DNA of 64,000 nucleotides from Acidobacteriota bacterium (GTDB lineage Bacteria; Acidobacteriota; Holophagae; Holophagales; Holophagaceae), in contig JACPUT010000013.1 of assembly GCA_016192145.1 (NCBI GenBank), forward strand, positions 44,470-108,469, read 5' to 3'. Below, piece by piece: positions 53,669 to 64,000 of the stretch; the stretch's first letter is position 1, and every line of letters begins with the position of its first letter. The translations under genes were made by a program, and so were the position numbers. Under the pieces are notes generated by a model that was not told the origin of the DNA, ran no database searches, and saw only the letters and a program-made list of their open reading frames with translations.

Positions 53669-55072
53669 TCAGTCGACCTTCGGTTCCACCATCAGGGCCC
53701 GCCGCAGCAGGAATCGCGTACCCCCCAGCCGGTTCACGGCCCGGGCCAGGGCTTCACGGCTGCAGGCCAGCTCGGCGCACCAGGCTTCCATGGCCAGCTC
53801 ACCGCCCTCGGGATGGGCGGCCACCCAGGTTTCCCAGAGCTGGCCGAGCTTCGCGGTATCGGGCTCCTCGCGATCCTGCCAGCTGCGCTCCTGGGGGCGC
53901 GTGGGCTGGTGGAAGCGGGTGGACTGGAACTTCTCCGGCAGGAAGCGCTGCTTTCGGTCGTAGTCCCCGTGGCTGTAGAAGTAACCTTCACCATGGCCGC
54001 GCTGCTTGGAGGTGGAGGTGTGCGCGTCGCGCAGGCTCTCGGGCACGGGAGCGTCATCCACGGCCAGGGCCGCGTCGATGGCCAGGACGGTGGCGTTGCT
54101 CTTGGGGGCATTGGCCACGTAGATGACGGCCTGGGCCAACGGAATGCGCGCCTCGGGCCAGCCGATGCGCTCCACGGCGCGGCTCGCCGTCTCCGCGAGG
54201 ATGAAGGCCTGGGGATCGGCGTTGCCCACGTCCTCGGCGGCGCACACCATGAGGCGGCGCGCGATGAAGCGGGGGTCCTCACCACCGCGGATCATGCGGC
54301 TCAGGTAGTAGAGGGCGGCGTCGGCATCACTGCCACGCAGGCTCTTCTGGAAGGCGGAGGCGAGATCGTAGTGGCCATCGGCGCGGTCGTACATCACGCG
54401 GCCCCCCAGGGCCGTGCGAAGGGATTCCAGATCCGCGTCGGGCATGCCCAGGTAGGTCTCCAGCCCCGTGAGGGCCGCGCGCAGATCGCCTCCGCTCCAG
54501 TCGGCGAGCCAGGGCACGACGCCCTCGGGCTCCGCGACGCCGGGCCGTTCGAGGCCCCAGGCCCGGCGCAGCACGCCCTCCACGGCCGCGGGCTCCAGGG
54601 CCTTGACGGGCACCAGCTGGCAGCGGCTTCGCAGGGCGGGGTTCAGGTAAAAGGCGGGGTTCTCCGTCGTCGCCCCGATGAGCACCGCCTCCCCCCGCTC
54701 CAGGAAGGGCAGGAGGATGTCCTGCTGGGCCCGGTTGAAGCGATGGATCTCATCCAGAAAGAGCACCGGCGCGTTGCCCCGGAAAAGGGGCATGGAGGAC
54801 TGCTCGATCAGGAACTTCTTCAGCTCCGCCGCCGATCCCGTGACGCCGCTGAACTCCAGGAAGCCCCGCCCCGTCTCCTTCGCGAGGATGCGCGCCAGCG
54901 TCGTCTTCCCCGTGCCCGGCGGCCCCCACAGCACGAGGGAGGGCAGGCGGCCCCCGGCGGTCAGGCGGGTGAGCATGCCGGACTTTCCCAGCAGGTGCTC
55001 CTGTCCGGCCACTTCGGCAAGACCTTGGGGACGCATGCGTTCAGCGAGGGGCGTGGAGGCGTGGTTCGACAT
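53669..55072 (-). CDS. rarA: Replication-associated recombination protein A (MgsA/RarA family AAA+ ATPase)
   Basis: A 467-residue AAA+ protein that acts at stalled replication forks. It has Walker A (GPPGTGKTTLAR), Walker B (VLFLDEIHRFNRAQQD), sensor 1 (IGATTENPAFYLN) and an arginine finger region (NPALRSRCQL). The C-terminal MgsA-type helical domain follows, with SALQKSIRGSD-like residues (here SAFQKSLRGSDADAALYYLSRM). The ATG at 55072 has GGAAG just upstream; an ATG or GTG further out gives an atypical extension. It is monocistronic. Confidence 0.95.
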   Translation of the reverse strand: MSNHASTPLAERMRPQGLAEVAGQEHLLGKSGMLTRLTAGGRLPSLVLWGPPGTGKTTLARILAKETGRGFLEFSGVTGSAAELKKFLIEQSSMPLFRGNAPVLFLDEIHRFNRAQQDILLPFLERGEAVLIGATTENPAFYLNPALRSRCQLVPVKALEPAAVEGVLRRAWGLERPGVAEPEGVVPWLADWSGGDLRAALTGLETYLGMPDADLESLRTALGGRVMYDRADGHYDLASAFQKSLRGSDADAALYYLSRMIRGGEDPRFIARRLMVCAAEDVGNADPQAFILAETASRAVERIGWPEARIPLAQAVIYVANAPKSNATVLAIDAALAVDDAPVPESLRDAHTSTSKQRGHGEGYFYSHGDYDRKQRFLPEKFQSTRFHQPTRPQERSWQDREEPDTAKLGQLWETWVAAHPEGGELAMEAWCAELACSREALARAVNRLGGTRFLLRRALMVEPKVD

Positions 55073-55138
55073 TTCGGACTTCCAGCCTACGACCACTTGG
55101 GGTTTCAGCGGAGGATCGCGGCAGGGTAGCCTGAGGCG

Positions 55139-55595
55139 ATGCGATTCAAATTCGGGATGCTCCTTATCGCCTCCTCATTGTGTGCCCAAGCCCAGGACGT
55201 GGAATTGCTACGGGGCCCTGGGGCTGGGAGCGGAGTGGCGCTGGGAGCATCGCCGGTGGTTCGCGGGTGTGGCCTTGGGCCTCGAGTTGAAGGTGGAGCG
55301 CTACCGCCAGGATCCGGAAACGGTGATGATCTCGTCCCCGGTGCCCCGGGCCGTGTATTCCCCTGGATTCCGGGGCACCCTGGTGCGCCCCTTCGCCACG
55401 CTGGCCGTGCAATATCCAGGCATCCTCATCTTCTATCCCTTCCTCCGAAGCGAAGGCCGCGTGCAGCCCCTCACCCGCATCATGTTGGGGACCGCCCTGG
55501 TGACCCCCCGAGCCGAGGGCCAAAAAGGCGCCTTCCTGGAACAACTGGACCCCCATCAAATCACGGTGGCCGTGGGCACCCGTTTCAGGAATTAG
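55139..55595 (+). pseudogene. Frameshifted small outer-membrane-like protein gene
   Basis: The frame starting at 55139 encodes a clean signal peptide (MRFKFGMLLIASSLCAQAQD) but then runs into GC-type nonsense. In another frame, from about 55208 to the stop at 55595, a strand-rich sequence begins YGALGLGAEWRWEHRRWF and continues with GLELKVERYRQ, RAVYSPGFRG, FYPFLRSEGRVQPL and a terminal VAVGTRFRN. Joining them after about VEL at 55207 would give one exported beta-barrel-like protein of about 150 residues. So either a small indel has broken the gene, or there is a sequencing error. The ATG follows a weak gaggcg site. Confidence 0.7.
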
Positions 55596-55706
55596 GGGTG
55601 ACGCGCCGGGTCTTTCCGTCGCGACGGGGGCCAATCGGGTTCCAGTGCAAATCCATCCTGCCGCGAGGATTCACCCGTGGCGGGCGACGACCGGAAAGGT
55701 AGTCCC

Positions 55707-56183
55707 ATGAGCGAGCCCTCCCCCCTGGATCTCAAGCTGCCTCCCGCACTCCTCGTCCTTCTGGCGGCCGGGGCCATGGGGGGGGCGGCCCGGGCGGTTC
55801 CCGCCTGGGGGCTGGATCTATCCATGGCCTGGGCCCTGGGGCTCGGCGTGGGTTTGGGCTTCGCGGGAGTCGCCATCGTCTTCTCCGGAGTCGCGGCCTT
55901 CCGCCGCCACGGGACGACGGTGGATCCGATCCATCCGGAGGCCGCCCAGCAGGTGGTCCGCTCGGGCATCTACCGGTTCACGCGCAATCCCATGTACCTG
56001 GGGATGACGCTGCTCCTCCTGGGATGGGCGGCCTACCTGGCGCACCCCCTGGCCCTCCTGGTGCTGCCGGGGTTCATGGCCTACCTCGACCGCTTCCAGA
56101 TCCGGCCCGAGGAGCGGGCCCTGGGGGCCAAGTTCGGCGAGCCTTACCAGGCCTACCTCCGGGAGGTCCGCCGCTGGCTCTGA
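55707..56183 (+). CDS. Isoprenylcysteine methyltransferase-like (ICMT/PEMT-type) membrane protein
   Basis: A 158-residue integral membrane protein with several helices (LLVLLAAGAMGGAAR, LGVGLGFAGVAIVFSGV, MTLLLLGWAAYLA, LALLVLPGFMAYLDRF). The family motif GIYRFTRNPMYLGMT binds S-adenosylmethionine-type cofactors in relatives, and RPEERALGAKFGEPYQAYLREVRRWL is its C-terminal signature. The exact substrate is unknown; many bacterial members are uncharacterised. The ATG at 55707 has a ggaaagg site. It follows the frameshifted gene. Confidence 0.87.
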   Translation: MSEPSPLDLKLPPALLVLLAAGAMGGAARAVPAWGLDLSMAWALGLGVGLGFAGVAIVFSGVAAFRRHGTTVDPIHPEAAQQVVRSGIYRFTRNPMYLGMTLLLLGWAAYLAHPLALLVLPGFMAYLDRFQIRPEERALGAKFGEPYQAYLREVRRWL

Positions 56184-56279
56184 CGCAGGCGGGGTGAACC
56201 GGGGCCGCCGAGGGACCATCGTGATGTCCTGGCCCCTGGGTCGGGGTTAGCGTAGAGATCTTCCACCCCCGAGGTCCCC

Positions 56280-59141
<2,862 letters not shown>

Positions 59142-59144
<3 letters not shown>

Positions 59145-59237
59145 CAGGATGGACAGGATAAAAAGGGATGGACAGGATGCCCTCGGAGTTCGGGGGATCA
59201 TCCTGTTCATCCCGCCTTGATCTTGTTCATCCTGTTA
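59142..59237. repeat. Long hairpin of gacaggat units overlapping a stop codon
   Basis: The left arm (from taacaggatggacaggat, 59142 onward to about 59180) pairs imperfectly with the right arm (about 59200-59237, ending gttcatcctgtta) around a loop of about 20 bases. The arms are made of repeated acaggatg/catcctgt units. The TAA stop of the M16 gene is the first part of the left arm. It probably serves as a terminator. Confidence 0.7.
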
Positions 59238-59248
59238 ATACACCGCTC

Positions 59249-60067
59249 ATGACCCTCAAGCTCCTATTCCGCGCGCTGCTGGTGCTCGTCGCCCTCTACG
59301 GCGGCCTCTGCGCCGTGGTCTTCGCCGTGCAGCGGAGCCTCCAGTACTTCCCGGATCGCAGCACGGAGGCGGGGGCCCTGCAGCGCGCGGCGGCCTCGGG
59401 GCTGGTGCCCTGGCGGAACGCGCAGGGCGCCCTTCTGGGCTGGCGCAGGGCAGGGGGGTCGAAGGCGACGCGGCGCCTGCTCGTGTTCCACGGCAACGCG
59501 GGCAACGCCTTGGATCGGGTCTATTACATCCACCTCTTCGAGTCCCTTGGCGTCGAGGTGGTGCTGATGGAGTACCCGGGCTATGGGGCTAGGTCCGGGG
59601 AGATTTCGGAGGCCTCCCTGGTCGCCGCAGGCCGCGAGGCCGCCAAGTTGCTCGCGCAGGAAGGCCCGCTGCTGGTGCTGGGCGAGAGTCTGGGGTCGGG
59701 GGTGGCGTCCCAGGTGGCGGCGGCAACGCCCGGGGGCATCCAGGGGCTGCTGCTGGTGACGCCCTATGCGCGGATGTCGGAGGTGGGCGCTGAAGCCTAT
59801 CCGTGGCTGCCGGTGAAATGGCTGATGCGGGATCGTTGGGACAACCTCGCGGCGCTTCCGAAGTACCCCGGTCCCGTGGCCATCCTCATCGCGGGGCGGG
59901 ATGAAGTGGTGGGCGCCGCCCAGGGACACCGGTTGGCACAGGCCTGCCGGGGGCCCCTGAGGGTGTGGGTGCAGCCGGAGGCGGGCCACAACACCCTGAG
60001 CCTGGCGCCGCAGGGCGGCCACTGGGCGGAGCTGCTGAGTTTCGCTAGTGTGGCGACATTGAATTGA
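59249..60067 (+). CDS. Membrane-anchored alpha/beta hydrolase (BEM46-like)
   Basis: A 272-residue protein with an N-terminal membrane helix (about residues 5-25, LLFRALLVLVALYGGLCAVVF) followed by an alpha/beta hydrolase fold. The oxyanion strand VFHGNAGNALDRVYY is followed by EYPGYGARSGEIS and the nucleophile elbow LGESLGSGVASQVAA. The catalytic Asp lies in AGRDEVVG and the His in EAGHNTL. The pattern matches the BEM46/YfhR-like family, whose substrates are uncertain. The ATG at 59249 lies just beyond the hairpin repeat; longer upstream frames have no good start. Confidence 0.85.
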   Translation: MTLKLLFRALLVLVALYGGLCAVVFAVQRSLQYFPDRSTEAGALQRAAASGLVPWRNAQGALLGWRRAGGSKATRRLLVFHGNAGNALDRVYYIHLFESLGVEVVLMEYPGYGARSGEISEASLVAAGREAAKLLAQEGPLLVLGESLGSGVASQVAAATPGGIQGLLLVTPYARMSEVGAEAYPWLPVKWLMRDRWDNLAALPKYPGPVAILIAGRDEVVGAAQGHRLAQACRGPLRVWVQPEAGHNTLSLAPQGGHWAELLSFASVATLN

Positions 60068-60247
60068 CGACACCTTTAGAAGGCCATGGTCGCCACACGT
60101 GGCGGGGGTTTGGGGGTACGGCAGTACCCCCAAGGGGGTGACAGCAGAATCAAGCGCAGCTTGGTTCTGCGCCAGAGGGGGCCATGCCCCCATGGAAGTG
60201 CGCCGGCAGCAGCTCCCGGCGGGTGGTGTTAATTGGCTGCCGGTGCA
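60068..60247. other. Structured intergenic block with stacked hairpins
   Basis: The 180 bases between the hydrolase gene and the convergent msrA hold four consecutive hairpins. They are cgccacacgtggcg, tgggggtacggcagtaccccca, cagaatcaagc with gcttggttctg, and gggggccatgccccc. No protein frame is convincing. The block could be a structured RNA, a compound terminator or a dispersed repeat. Confidence 0.5.
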
Positions 60248-60880
60248 CTAGCGGGGGCAGCTGACCCCGGTTCCCTTCAATCCGCAGTAGCCCTCGGGAT
60301 GCCGATCCAGATACTGCTGGTGGTAGGGCTCGGCGAAGTAGAAGGGCGGGGCGGGGAGGATTTCCGTGGTGATGGGCGCGAAGCCCTCGGCCCGGAGGCG
60401 GATGTCGTAGGCCGTGCGCGAGGCCTCGGCGGCGGCGCGCTGGGTGTCCGTGGTGGGGTAGATGCCGGAGCGGTACTGGGTGCCCTCATCATTCCCCTGC
60501 CGCATGCCCTGCGTGGGATCGTGGGCTTCCCAAAAGGTGGCGAGCAGGGCTTCGAAGGGGATCCGCTTGGGATCGAAGACCACCTTCACCACCTCCGCGT
60601 GGCCCGTTTCGCCGCTGCAGACCTCCTCGTAGGTGGGGTTGGGGGTGTGGCCGGCCTGGTAGCCCACGGCGGTATTGAGCACGCCGGGCAGGCGCCAGAA
60701 GAGGCGCTCCACCCCCCAGAAGCAGCCGGCGGCGAAATAGGCCACCTCGCTGCCCCTGGGCTCCGCTTCCAGATCCAGCCCCAGCACCCGGTGGGGTTCC
60801 AGGAGGCGCATGGCTTCGTTCCGGCCCGTGAGGGCCTCCCGGACGGTGGGGAGCACGAGCTTCTTCTTCTCGAAAAACAT
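60248..60880 (-). CDS. msrA: Peptide methionine sulfoxide reductase A
   Basis: Repairs methionine-S-sulfoxide in proteins with thioredoxin as electron source. The 210-residue protein has the catalytic Cys53 in [13 protein letters not shown], the [26 protein letters not shown] block, and two C-terminal cysteines (Cys199, Cys208) for thiol exchange, as in E. coli MsrA. The ATG at 60880 follows GGAGGTTTCC; the longer frame from 60955 is not needed. It is divergent from the cysteine desulfurase gene. Confidence 0.96.
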   Translation of the reverse strand: MFFEKKKLVLPTVREALTGRNEAMRLLEPHRVLGLDLEAEPRGSEVAYFAAGCFWGVERLFWRLPGVLNTAVGYQAGHTPNPTYEEVCSGETGHAEVVKVVFDPKRIPFEALLATFWEAHDPTQGMRQGNDEGTQYRSGIYPTTDTQRAAAEASRTAYDIRLRAEGFAPITTEILPAPPFYFAEPYHQQYLDRHPEGYCGLKGTGVSCPR

Positions 60881-60957
60881 GGAAACCTCCGGACTCGGGC
60901 TGGGGCGCATCGGCTTCAGTAGCCCGGGCACGCTCCTGAATGTGACAATACCCAACC

Positions 60958-62103
60958 ATGATCTACCTCGATCACAATGCCACCACCCCCGTGGACCCCG
61001 ATGTCCTGGCGGCCATGCTGCCCTGGTTCACGGAACGCCATGGCAACGCCGGCAGCGCCCATGCCCTCGGGCACCTCTCCGAGGCCGCCGTGAACCGCGC
61101 CCGCGAGCAGGTGGCGGGGCTGTTGGGCTGCGATCCGGCGGAACTGGTGTTCACCTCCGGTGCCACCGAGGCCCTGAACTTCGCGATCCGTGGCGTGGTG
61201 GAGGCCTTCCCGGCCAAGCGGCACGTGGTGATCTCCGCCGTGGAGCACCCGGCGGTGCAGGCCCTGGCGACGTGGCTGGCTTCCCAGGGCGTGGAGGTTT
61301 CCGTCGCCCCGGTGGATGGGGAGGGCCGGCTGGATCTGGAGGCCTTCGACGGGCTGATGCGCGCCGATACGGCCCTGGCGGTGGTCATGGCGGCCAACAA
61401 TGAGAACGGCGTGCTCAACCCCCTGGACGAGGTGGGGCGCCGCGTGAAGGCCAAGGGATCCCTGCTGCTGGTGGACGCCACCCAGGCCGTGGGCAAGGTG
61501 CCCGTGAGCGTGGCCCAGGGGCCCGCGGATCTGCTCTGCCTCTCCGCCCACAAGTTCTGCGGGCCCAAGGGCGTGGGCGCCCTCTTCATCCGCCGGGGCC
61601 TGCGCCTCAAGCCCCTGCTCATCGGCGGCGGTCAGGAGCGGGGCCGCCGGGGCGGCACGGAAAACGTGCCCGGCCTCGTGGGGCTGGGCGCCGCCGCGTC
61701 GTTGGCCTCGGAACGCCTGGGGTACCTGACCTGCGTGGCGGAACTTCGCGATCACCTCGAGGCCACCCTGCTGGCCGCCATCCCCCGCATGAGGGTGCTC
61801 GGCGCGGGGGCACCCCGCCTGCCCAACACGAGCCTGCTGGCCTTCGAGGGCGTGGAGGGCGAGGCCCTGCTGCTCCGCTTGGATCGCGCGGGCATCTGCG
61901 TCTCCACGGGATCCGCCTGCAGCACGGGCCACAGGGAACCCAGCCACGTGCTCCGGGCCATGGGTGTGGAGCCGGCTTACGCCAAGGGCACGCTGCGGGT
62001 GAGCCTGGGCCGCACCACCACGGCGCTGGAGGTGGAGGCCCTGGAGGACCTCCTGCCTGGGGTGGTCGCGGAGCTGCGGGGGGCGAGCGCCTTCAGCCGC
62101 TGA
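60958..62103 (+). CDS. Cysteine desulfurase (NifS/IscS family)
   Basis: A 381-residue PLP enzyme that takes sulfur from cysteine for Fe-S clusters or thiolation. It has the PLP lysine Lys199 ([11 protein letters not shown]), the opening [28 protein letters not shown] and the catalytic Cys321 in [17 protein letters not shown], the short active-site loop of the NifS/IscS group. No iscU, iscA or nifU lies beside it, so whether it serves Fe-S cluster or tRNA thiolation cannot be told. The ATG at 60958 opens the canonical N-terminus. Confidence 0.93.
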   Translation: MIYLDHNATTPVDPDVLAAMLPWFTERHGNAGSAHALGHLSEAAVNRAREQVAGLLGCDPAELVFTSGATEALNFAIRGVVEAFPAKRHVVISAVEHPAVQALATWLASQGVEVSVAPVDGEGRLDLEAFDGLMRADTALAVVMAANNENGVLNPLDEVGRRVKAKGSLLLVDATQAVGKVPVSVAQGPADLLCLSAHKFCGPKGVGALFIRRGLRLKPLLIGGGQERGRRGGTENVPGLVGLGAAASLASERLGYLTCVAELRDHLEATLLAAIPRMRVLGAGAPRLPNTSLLAFEGVEGEALLLRLDRAGICVSTGSACSTGHREPSHVLRAMGVEPAYAKGTLRVSLGRTTTALEVEALEDLLPGVVAELRGASAFSR

Positions 62104-62142
62104 ACCGGTTCAGTCATGCTGGGTGGTCCCTTGGGAGTCTCC

Positions 62143-63702
62143 ATGCTGAATCGCGCGCTACCTGCCCTCATCGCCTTTCCGCTCCTGGCCCAGGCGCCCG
62201 CGGTTCCCGCCGACTTCGACGCCCTGGTGGCGAGGACCATGAAGGCCTTCGAGGTGCCGGGCCTTTCGGTGACCGTGGTGAAGGATGGCAAGGTGGCCCT
62301 GGCCAAGGGCTATGGCGTGCGCAAGCTGGGCTCGGCGGAACCGGTGGACGCCCACACGCTCTTCGGCATCGCCTCCAACAGCAAGGCCTTCACCGCCGCC
62401 TCCGTGGCCATCCTCGTGGACGAGGGCAAGCTCGCCTGGGATGACCCCGTCATCAAGCACCTGCCGGGCTTCAAGCTGGCGGATCCCTACGTGACCCGCG
62501 AGCTCACCATCCGCGATCTGCTCTCCCACCGCTCGGGCCTGGGCCTGGGTGCCGGGGACCTCATGTACTGGCCCGACACCACGTTCACCCGGGAAAAGGT
62601 GCTGGCGGGCGCCGCCCACCTGAAGCCGGCCTCCAGCCTCCGAAGCCGCTACGCCTACAACAACCTCGGCTTCGTGGTGGTGGGCGAGATCGTGGGGAAG
62701 GTGGCGGGCATGCCCTGGGAGGCCTTCGTGGCCGAGCGCCTCCTCAAGCCCCTGGGCATGACGGAGACCCACATCAGCAGCGATGGCATCCCCGACTCGG
62801 CCAACGTCGCCTTCCCCCATGCCAAGGGCTGGCGCCAGGACCGCCCCCTGGCCCCCACCGCGCGCACCCGGGATCAGGTCTGGGCCGCCGCGGCGGGCCT
62901 CAAATCCAACCTCCCGGATCTGGCCAAATGGGTGACCTGCCTCCTTGAGAAGGGGAAGCTGCCCGATGGCAAGCCGCTGATCTCCCCCAAGGCCCTCCAC
63001 GAGATGTGGAGCCTGCAGATCCCCCTGCGCACCCCGGTGAACCCCACCGCGGGGATGGAAGAGGCGACGCCGCAGTTCTCCGGCTACGGGCTGGGCTGGT
63101 CCCTGCGCGACTATGCGGGACACAAGGTGGTCTCCCACACCGGTGGGCTCACGGGCATGGTCACCACGGTGGTGATGGTGCCGGATCAGAAGCTCGGCCT
63201 CGTGGTGCTCACCAACCAGGAACAGGGGGATGCCTTCAACGCCCTGGTCTACAGCCTCCTGGATCACGCCCTGGGCCGCCCCCCGAAGGATTGGACCGCC
63301 CTGCTGCGGAAGCGTCATGCGGATCGCCTGGCCGAGAACCAGAAGGCCCTGAAGGAGGCGGAGGCCAAGCGCGACAAGGCCAGCCGCCCCAGCCTCCCCC
63401 TGGAGCGCTACGCCGGCACCTACCACGATGCCTGGTATGGGGATGTGGTCATCGCCCAGGAGGGTGGCAAGCTGGCCATCCGGCTCACGCCGACCTCCGT
63501 CGCCGTGGGGGAGCTGCAGCCCTGGCAGCAGGACACCTTCCGCGCCGTGTTCCAGGATCCCGACTTCCCCGACGCCTACCTCACCTTCCGCCTGAATGCC
63601 GCCGGCGCCATCGAATCCATCAAGATGGTGCCCACCAGCGACCTGGCGGACTTCAGCTTCGATTACCAGGATCTGGATCTGCGGCCGGTGAAGGGGAAGT
63701 AG
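62143..63702 (+). CDS. Secreted serine hydrolase of the beta-lactamase / class C family
   Basis: A 519-residue protein with a short signal-like N-terminus (MLNRALPALIAFPLLAQAP). The hydrolase domain (about residues 25-370) has the Ser78-x-x-Lys81 motif (ASNSKAF), YNNLG in the Tyr-x-Asn position, and HTGGLTGM in the KTG/HTG position. A C-terminal DUF3471-like domain (about 400-515) follows, with RYAGTYHDAWYGDV. This is the usual architecture of esterase- or peptidase-like members rather than drug-resistance enzymes; it probably acts on peptides or esters in the periplasm. The ATG at 62143 has a gggag site. Confidence 0.9.
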   Translation: MLNRALPALIAFPLLAQAPAVPADFDALVARTMKAFEVPGLSVTVVKDGKVALAKGYGVRKLGSAEPVDAHTLFGIASNSKAFTAASVAILVDEGKLAWDDPVIKHLPGFKLADPYVTRELTIRDLLSHRSGLGLGAGDLMYWPDTTFTREKVLAGAAHLKPASSLRSRYAYNNLGFVVVGEIVGKVAGMPWEAFVAERLLKPLGMTETHISSDGIPDSANVAFPHAKGWRQDRPLAPTARTRDQVWAAAAGLKSNLPDLAKWVTCLLEKGKLPDGKPLISPKALHEMWSLQIPLRTPVNPTAGMEEATPQFSGYGLGWSLRDYAGHKVVSHTGGLTGMVTTVVMVPDQKLGLVVLTNQEQGDAFNALVYSLLDHALGRPPKDWTALLRKRHADRLAENQKALKEAEAKRDKASRPSLPLERYAGTYHDAWYGDVVIAQEGGKLAIRLTPTSVAVGELQPWQQDTFRAVFQDPDFPDAYLTFRLNAAGAIESIKMVPTSDLADFSFDYQDLDLRPVKGK

Positions 63703-64000
63703 GGCCGGGGAGGAAGGAAAAACAAAACCGGAGATGAACAGAAATGAACGGAGATGGAACCTCGAGTTGCCATCACCGTTCATCACCGTTCATCACTGAC
63801 TTTCTTTTCAGGACATTGATTCCGCGGCGTTGCGCACCAATTCGGATTGAAAAATTTGCCAGTGATGAACCACTAGTGTCCGGCTTATATCCCTAGCAAT
63901 CACGGGAAACCCAGTGGTGGTACACATTCAAGAGACATAGAAGTTGGTGTCGATTTGAACGGCGGCGTCGATTTTCGGAGTAGTTTTCGGGGAATCCCTC
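63703..64000. other. Low-G+C terminal region, no gene, possible IS end near 63872
   Basis: Past the last gene and its hairpin repeat, the DNA falls to roughly half G+C and no credible frame is visible. The sequence cactagtgtccggctta (about 63871-63887) resembles ends seen in several transposons (tagtgtccgg), so the window may stop inside an insertion sequence. This is a suggestion based on one short match. Confidence 0.35.
63726..63800. repeat. Imperfect hairpin of gttcatcaccg units
   Basis: The arm around gatgaacagaaatgaacgg (from about 63732) pairs with the later block ccatcaccgttcatcaccg and gttcatc (ending near 63795), mostly matched. The arms contain tandem atcaccgttc units. It follows the serine hydrolase gene and could terminate it. 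Confidence 0.5.

Overview
The window is GC-rich bacterial chromosome, roughly two thirds G+C by eye, densely packed with genes on both strands. The gene set is that of a diderm: a TonB/ExbB/ExbD energiser, an MCE/Mla-type lipid transport operon, beta-barrel proteins, and many secreted peptidases. Together with a fused SecD-SecF, two-component sensors with Reg_prop propellers, HD-GYP signalling and separate glyQ/glyS, this suggests an Acidobacteriota-like organism, perhaps of the Holophaga/Geothrix type. That placement rests on gene style, not on a marker gene. I saw no rRNA, tRNA, CRISPR array, prophage or integron.

Layout. 1-5.5 kb: the start of a membrane sensor gene leaving the window, tryptophanase, a 273-bp element with long terminal inverted repeats, and a tricorn-like peptidase. 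5.6-10.4 kb, minus strand: a tgt-yajC-secDF-lipoprotein operon. 10.6-13.4 kb: tonB, a membrane microprotein, exbB and two exbD genes. 13.6-26.5 kb: a PDZ/radical-SAM DUF512 protein, a secreted serine protease, UbiX, an M14 carboxypeptidase, MurC, a diacylglycerol-kinase-like enzyme, a small membrane protein and an RluA-type pseudouridine synthase. 26.6-31.2 kb: cysteine synthase, a CAP-domain protein, a three-gene Mla-like operon and a YciI-like protein. 31.3-44.7 kb: a large sensor kinase, carbamate kinase, an RDD protein, glyQ-glyS, a DUF3857 protein, guaA, two small hypotheticals and an HD-GYP response regulator. 44.9-53.5 kb: a membrane-embedded patatin phospholipase beside a barrel-like protein, an aldo/keto reductase, murI, a UspA protein, and an overlapping pirin-DODA dioxygenase-pirin operon next to a degenerate small membrane protein. 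53.7-63.7 kb: rarA, a frameshifted outer-membrane gene, an ICMT-like methyltransferase, an M16 peptidase, an alpha/beta hydrolase, msrA, a cysteine desulfurase and a serine beta-lactamase-like hydrolase. The last 200 bases drop in G+C and may hold the edge of a mobile element.

The genes are mostly housekeeping and envelope functions, and translational coupling through 1-4 base overlaps is common. The less ordinary content is (i) a set of long intergenic hairpins with internally repetitive arms, two of which contain the stop codon of the upstream gene; (ii) an Mla-like ATPase that keeps Walker A and B but appears to lack the Q-loop, signature and H-loop residues; (iii) the pirin-dioxygenase-pirin operon; (iv) a small membrane protein with a signalling-protein tail from which all four cysteines have gone; and (v) a DUF3857/transglutaminase-like protein whose expected catalytic cysteine appears to be serine. 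None is a proven new system.
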